From the NCBI RefSeq assembly GCF_001294645.1, contig NZ_CP011868.1:4092001-4156000 (forward strand): DNA of 64,000 nt, in the 5' to 3' direction. The DNA comes from Pseudonocardia sp. HH130629-09 (GTDB lineage: Bacteria > Actinomycetota > Actinomycetes > Mycobacteriales > Pseudonocardiaceae). This document shows, in pieces, positions 60,619 through 64,000 of this stretch (the first letter of the stretch is position 1; each line of letters starts with the position of its first letter). Position numbers and translations under genes: made by a program. The notes under the pieces were generated by a model. It was not told the DNA's origin. It saw only the letters and a program-made list of their open reading frames with translations, and made no database searches.

Positions 60619-61398
60619 ATGACCTCCATCGCCGAGAAGGCCACGAAGCTGCAGGAGCTGCACTCCGCACCGGAGCTGCTGCTCGTCGTCAACGTCTGGG
60701 ACGCGATCACCGCGAAGATCGTCGCCGAGACCCCGGGCACGACGGCCCTGGCCACCGCGAGCCACGGGATCGCCGCGTCCCGCGGCTACCCCGACGGCGA
60801 GCACATCCCGCGCGACCTCATGATCGCCGAGGTCGGGCTGATCGCGGAGGTCGCCGGCGACCTGCCGGTGACCGCCGACCTGGAGGCCGGCTACGGCGAC
60901 CCCGGTGGCACCGTCGCGCGCGCGATCGACGTCGGCATCGTCGGCTGCAACCTGGAGGACCAGGTCAAGCCGCTCGCCGAGGCAGTGAAGGCCGTGGAGG
61001 CCGCCGTCGCCGCGGCCGAGAAGGCCGGGATCGACTTCGTGCTGAACGCGCGCACCGACGCCTTCCTCAAGGCCGGTGACAAGGACCCCGAGGCCGTGCT
61101 GGCCGACGCGATCGAGCGCGGGAAGGCGTACCTGGACGCGGGCGCGTCGAACTTCTTCGTGCCCGGCAAGCTCGACGAGACCCAGGTCGGACGCCTGGTC
61201 GAGGCGCTCGGCGAGCGCAAGGTCAACCTGATCGGCATCCCGGGGTCGATCCCTCTGGGGACCGCCCAGCAGCTGGGCGTCGCCCGCGTGTCCTACGGCC
61301 CGTGGAGCCAGAACGTCGCGCTGACCGCGCTGCAGGACCTCGCCACCGACGTCTACGCCGGCGGGGGGCTCCCCGAGGGCACCCGCAAGCTGAACTGA
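60619..61398 (+). CDS. Isocitrate lyase/PEP mutase-family enzyme
   Basis: This 259-aa TIM-barrel enzyme shows LLLVVNVWDAITAKIV, PVTADLEAGYGD (metal-binding region) and NLEDQVKPL, with VLNARTDAFL, all typical of the PEPM/2-methylisocitrate-lyase-like group. The catalytic KRCGH-type loop of true isocitrate lyases is absent. ATG 60619 is six bases after TACGGT, suggesting a leaderless mRNA. Substrate unknown. Confidence 0.87.
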   Translation: MTSIAEKATKLQELHSAPELLLVVNVWDAITAKIVAETPGTTALATASHGIAASRGYPDGEHIPRDLMIAEVGLIAEVAGDLPVTADLEAGYGDPGGTVARAIDVGIVGCNLEDQVKPLAEAVKAVEAAVAAAEKAGIDFVLNARTDAFLKAGDKDPEAVLADAIERGKAYLDAGASNFFVPGKLDETQVGRLVEALGERKVNLIGIPGSIPLGTAQQLGVARVSYGPWSQNVALTALQDLATDVYAGGGLPEGTRKLN

Positions 61399-61431
61399 GT
61401 GGCCCGGGGAGAAGCACTCCGACGCCGCCCG

Positions 61432-61488
61432 GCGCACGGTGATCCGCTCCGCGCGCGGTGATCCGCCGGGCGCACGGTGATCCGCTCG
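61432..61488 (+). repeat. Three tandem copies of a 19-bp repeat
   Basis: Units at 61432-61450, 61451-61469 and 61470-61488 share GCGCACGGTGATCCGCTC with few changes. They lie between the ICL-family gene and the MetE-like gene stop. The core GGTGATC is the complement of the GATCACC core of the array at 62850. Confidence 0.85.
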
Positions 61489-61547
61489 GCGCGTGCATCC
61501 GGACGCGCGCGGAACACGGAGGCGCGCGCGACGCCGATCATGCGGGG

Positions 61548-62735
61548 TCAGCGCCCGTCGGCGGGTGCGACCTCATCCGGATCGGCGAAGGCCTTTCCCA
61601 GCTCGCGGGACAGGGCGAGCGCACGCTGCGCCCAGGCCGGGGACGCCCCGGCGAGCCCGCAGGCGGGCGTCGGGACGGCGAGGCGGGCCAGCCGCGGCCG
61701 GTCGAAGCCCAGCCGGTCGGCCAGGTCGTAGCCGGCGCGGGACAGGTCACCGATCGCCGGTTCGCGGGACGGCGTGGTGCCGGGCAGCAGCCCGAGGAAC
61801 AACGGGACGCCGCTGTCCCAGGTCTCGCCGATCGCGTCGAGGGCGCGCGGTTCGGCGGTGCTCCCGGCGAACACCGGTCGGGTCGCGTCGATGCCGACCG
61901 CGGCCGCACCGGTGCCGGCGAGCAGCCGGATCGGCGGACGGTCCGCGCAGCAGTGCACGACGACCGGCGCGTCGACGCCGGCGACCAGGTCGCGGAGCAG
62001 GTCCTGGGCGTCCGGCGCGGCGATCGCGCGGACGGTGCCGTAGCCGGACGCGGTCGGCAACGACCCGGCGAGCACCGCGGGCAGACCGGGCTCGTCGAGC
62101 TGGACGACGACCGCCGCCCCGGTCCGTTGCGCGACCTCGGCGACGTGTGTGCGCAGCCCCTCGGTCAGGCTGGCGGCGAACTCGCGGACGGCGCCGCGGT
62201 CGGTGAGCACCCGGTGCCCGGACGCGAGCTCGACCGAGGCGGCGAGTGTCCACGGGCCGGTGACCTGGATCTTCACCCAGGACGGGCGGATGTGGTCGCA
62301 GGCGTCGTCGAAGGCGTCCAGATCGCCGGACATCAGGTCACGGGATCGGCGCAGGTCGCGCCCGGGGTGCGCGGTGACGCGCCAGCCGGTCGGCACGACC
62401 TCGACGGCGAGGTCCACCAGCAGCCCGGCCGTGCGCCCGATCATGTCCGCGCCGACACCGCGGGCGGGCAGCTCGGGCAGTGCCGGGAACTCGGGGGTCT
62501 CGCCGGTGACCAACGCGCACGCCTCGCGGATGTCGGTGCCGGGCAGTGATCCGACGCCGGTGCCGACGCCGGCGGGCCACAGGGCACGGGGCGCGGCGAG
62601 CTCGGCGGGGGTGTCGTCGACGACCTCGATCCGGGGCTGCGGCGCGACGGTCTCGCCGGGACGGACGTCGCCGAGTCCGGCGGCGGCGAGCGCGGCGGCC
62701 AGCGGGTCGGTGGGGTCCGGGATGGTCACCCGCAC
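61548..62735 (-). CDS. MetE C-terminal-domain-like protein (cobalamin-independent methionine synthase family)
   Basis: This 395-aa protein corresponds to the C-terminal barrel of MetE. Zinc-ligand positions are visible: HCC in VVVHCCADRP (the HxC pair) and TPACGLAG for the later Cys. TGPWTLAASV and VVVQLDEPGL match the family core. The homologue next to ligA in mycobacteria is uncharacterised; a methyl transfer from an unknown donor to a thiol is plausible. ATG/GTG start at 62735 (MRVTIPDPTDPLAAALAAAG). Confidence 0.85.
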   Translation of the reverse strand: MRVTIPDPTDPLAAALAAAGLGDVRPGETVAPQPRIEVVDDTPAELAAPRALWPAGVGTGVGSLPGTDIREACALVTGETPEFPALPELPARGVGADMIGRTAGLLVDLAVEVVPTGWRVTAHPGRDLRRSRDLMSGDLDAFDDACDHIRPSWVKIQVTGPWTLAASVELASGHRVLTDRGAVREFAASLTEGLRTHVAEVAQRTGAAVVVQLDEPGLPAVLAGSLPTASGYGTVRAIAAPDAQDLLRDLVAGVDAPVVVHCCADRPPIRLLAGTGAAAVGIDATRPVFAGSTAEPRALDAIGETWDSGVPLFLGLLPGTTPSREPAIGDLSRAGYDLADRLGFDRPRLARLAVPTPACGLAGASPAWAQRALALSRELGKAFADPDEVAPADGR

Positions 62736-62849
62736 AGTGTCCTCCGCGGTCCCGTCCCGACGCGTGCGCCCCCGGTCCGTCGGCGGCGGGCATGATCGCC
62801 GGACGTGGCGTGCGGAGTCGGGTGAGCCGCACCCGACGCTCCACAGTCG

Positions 62850-62960
62850 GCGATCACCGGAGGGATCACCGCAGAGCGATCACCCCCGAGCGGTCACCAC
62901 GGAGCGGTCACCGCAGGCAGAACGCTGCAGGGCGATCACTGCAGGGGGCGATCGCCGGAG
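62850..62960 (+). repeat. Degenerate 14-bp tandem repeat array
   Basis: About seven units follow the consensus CGRTCACCGCRGAG, for example CGATCACCGGAGGG, CGATCACCCCCGAG and CGGTCACCACGGAG; the last units have longer spacing. The array fills the gap between the MetE-like start and the nitroreductase stop. No spacers between units, so not CRISPR. Confidence 0.75.
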
Positions 62961-62963
62961 TTC

Positions 62964-63422
62964 TCATTGCAGGGCGAACACCGGGTGGTGGGGTGCGGCG
63001 GCGGCCAGCTCGGCGTCGGACGAGGAGGCGTCGACGCCGTCGAAGAACGCCCCGACCTCCCAGGCCCAGCGGCGCAGGTACTCCCGCAGCACCGGGACGG
63101 CGACGGCCGGGTCGGTCAGCTCGGTCGCGGCCACCCGCTCGGTGCGACGGCCGACGGTCAGCTCGGCCTCCCCCGCGACGCGCAGGTTACGCACCCACTG
63201 GGTCTCACCGCGGGCGGCGACGAGGTACCGGACTCCGTCGTGATGCAGCGGGTTGACCGGCGTGGTGCGGACCTCGCCGGAGCTACGGCCGCGGACGCCG
63301 AGCACTGCGGAGCCGGCGAGCGGGAGGCCGAGCCGGGTCAGGCCGGCGACCAGGGGGTTCATCACGCGTCGGGTGAACCGGCCGGGGGCGAGGTAGCGGG
63401 TCCGAGAGCGCTGATTCGTCAT
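62964..63422 (-). CDS. Deazaflavin (F420)-dependent nitroreductase-family protein
   Basis: This 152-aa split-barrel protein has the DDN-family pattern VLGVRGRSSGEVRTTPVNPLHH (in parts) and WVRNLRVAGEAELTVGRR. It would use reduced F420, which this organism can make (cofC at the window start). ATG 63422 was chosen; GTG 63437 would add five residues but leaves no room for a ribosome-binding site. Two operator-like palindromes lie immediately upstream. Confidence 0.88.
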   Translation of the reverse strand: MTNQRSRTRYLAPGRFTRRVMNPLVAGLTRLGLPLAGSAVLGVRGRSSGEVRTTPVNPLHHDGVRYLVAARGETQWVRNLRVAGEAELTVGRRTERVAATELTDPAVAVPVLREYLRRWAWEVGAFFDGVDASSSDAELAAAAPHHPVFALQ

Positions 63423-63469
63423 GAGAGCAGTGTTCACTCTCCATCATGCGAAAGCAAGAGCAGTGCTCT
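63423..63469 (-). promoter_or_regulatory. Two TetR-type operator-like palindromes
   Basis: Site 1 is GAGAGCAGTGTTCACTCTC (63423-63441) and site 2 AGAGCAGTGCTCT (63457-63469), sharing AGAGCAGTG. They cover the start and promoter of the F420-type reductase. No TetR gene is in the window. Confidence 0.6.
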
Positions 63470-63484
63470 CGTCGGGAGGTGCGT

Positions 63485-63540
63485 CGAGATGCAGATCAGC
63501 GGGCTCCAGCGGCGCGCGGGGCCCGCTGAGGTGCATCTCG
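63485..63540. repeat. REP-like imperfect palindrome, family B copy 2
   Basis: Arms of 23 bases (63485-63507 and 63518-63540) pair except at three positions around a 10-base loop. The outer CGAGATGCA and GAGGTGCATCTCG match the copy at 33069-33130. Confidence 0.82.
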
Positions 63541-63674
63541 GCGGACGGCGATCCGCCACGACAGCGCCGCGCGCCGGCGGTGGCAGCGCTCTCCCGGCGT
63601 GGTCGGCCCGGGAGTACATGCCGGACGCTTCCGGTCGGGCGGTCCCGGTCAGGCGGACCAGGTCGGGCGGACCA

Positions 63675-63828
63675 GGTCAGGCAGCCCCGGTCGGGCAGCC
63701 CCGGTCGGGCAGCCCCGGCCGGGCAGCCCCGGCCGGGCAGCCCCGGCCGGGCAGCCCCGGCCGGGCAGCCCCGGCCGGGCAGCCCCGGCCGGGCAGCCCC
63801 GGCCGGGCAGCCCCGGCCGGGCAGCCCG
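63675..63828 (+). repeat. Eleven-unit 14-bp tandem repeat (VNTR-like) behind mnmA
   Basis: Eleven contiguous units of GGCCGGGCAGCCCC (the first three have GGTC) run from 63675 to 63828 and end one base from the mnmA stop. Each unit holds the palindrome CCCGGCCGGG at the junction. More degenerate units precede it from about 63640. It would form the 3' untranslated region of mnmA. Confidence 0.92.
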
Positions 63829-63829
63829 G

Positions 63830-64000
63830 TCAGACGGTCCCGGTGATCGTCGCCGACCCCAGGACGATGTCGCCGTCGTCGTCGGGGCGGTAGAAGGCGA
63901 CGGCCTGCCCCGGGGCGACTCCGCGCAGCGGCTCAGCCAGGTCCACCTGCACGACGGCGCCGAGCGGGGTGACGGTCGCGGGTGCGGTGCCGCCGTGCGC
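63830..64000 (-). CDS. mnmA: tRNA-specific 2-thiouridylase, C-terminal end only
   Basis: The 56 visible residues match the C-terminal barrel of MnmA ([22 protein letters not shown], in parts, then IVLGSATI). The enzyme thiolates U34 of tRNA-Lys, -Glu and -Gln. The rest lies beyond the right edge. Position near ligA matches mycobacteria. Confidence 0.85.
   Translation of the reverse strand, partial: AHGGTAPATVTPLGAVVQVDLAEPLRGVAPGQAVAFYRPDDDGDIVLGSATITGTV

Noticed and set aside
62736..62850. Riboswitch (S-adenosylmethionine or cobalamin type) upstream of the MetE-like gene
   Set aside because: I could not find conserved core elements of these classes; the region is mainly short repeats.
62850..63828. 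Possible CRISPR array in the repeat-rich end of the window
   Set aside because: Units are 14 bp and contiguous or nearly so; there are no unique 30-40-bp spacers and no cas genes.

Overview
The window is a very GC-rich, high-density actinobacterial chromosome segment. Gene content and order match the region of mycobacterial genomes from fbiD/ppk through hupB, leuDC, the IclR gene, gltX with its tRNA-Glu/tRNA-Gln genes, leuB, serA, ilvC-ilvN-ilvB, cfp6, gatBAC, the ACT gene, ligA, a MetE-like gene and mnmA. This recalled synteny, F420-related genes (cofC/fbiD, LLM and deazaflavin-type oxidoreductases), a Lys/Ala-tailed HU protein, many GTG starts and many apparently leaderless genes point to Mycobacteriales/Pseudonocardiales. 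A Pseudonocardiaceae such as Pseudonocardia is my best guess; the species is inferred, not shown.

Layout. 1-9.8 kb: partial plsC, cofC/fbiD, ppk, mutT1, a DUF559 endonuclease-like gene bracketed by two large palindromes, hupB, leuCD and the divergent IclR regulator with a clear operator. 9.8-17.4 kb: an insertion zone. A frameshifted IS701-like element and an intact IS481-like element sit in tandem on one CTAG target at the iclR stop codon. A second identical IS481-like copy in the opposite orientation splits a tRNA-Glu gene. Between the two IS481 copies lie a membrane-anchored Hsp70-like gene and a marR-MFS pair. 17.4-30.6 kb: intact tRNA-Glu and tRNA-Gln, gltX, leuB, serA and the branched-chain operon ilvB-ilvN-ilvC, preceded by a leaderless leader peptide and a rho-independent attenuator; then cfp6 and ilvD. 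30.6-34.7 kb: aldo/keto reductase, aldehyde dehydrogenase, APH-like kinase and DoxX.

34.7-45.7 kb is an accessory gene cluster that looks like a meroterpenoid pathway: polyprenyl synthase, UbiA prenyltransferase, a squalene-hopene-cyclase-like protein whose DxDD motif is replaced, an FAD epoxidase/monooxygenase, TauD-type dioxygenase, P450, aminotransferase, MFS exporter and an O-methyltransferase. Three genes carry lesions: a 165-bp MITE in the methyltransferase, and frameshifts at 7- and 8-base G/C tracts in the synthase and the UbiA gene.

45.7-64 kb returns to conserved genes: hydroxyacid dehydrogenase, a lipoprotein, an iron-box-controlled binding protein, gatCAB, an ACT protein, BKACE, ligA (with a roughly 95-residue low-complexity insert and a 25-bp poly-C tract across its promoter), ankyrin, VOC, prfC, a DMT permease, an ICL/PEPM enzyme, a MetE-like protein, an F420-type nitroreductase and the 3' end of mnmA, with several short-period tandem repeats. 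Reading frames and hairpins were read from the sequence; family names come from motif recognition without database searches.
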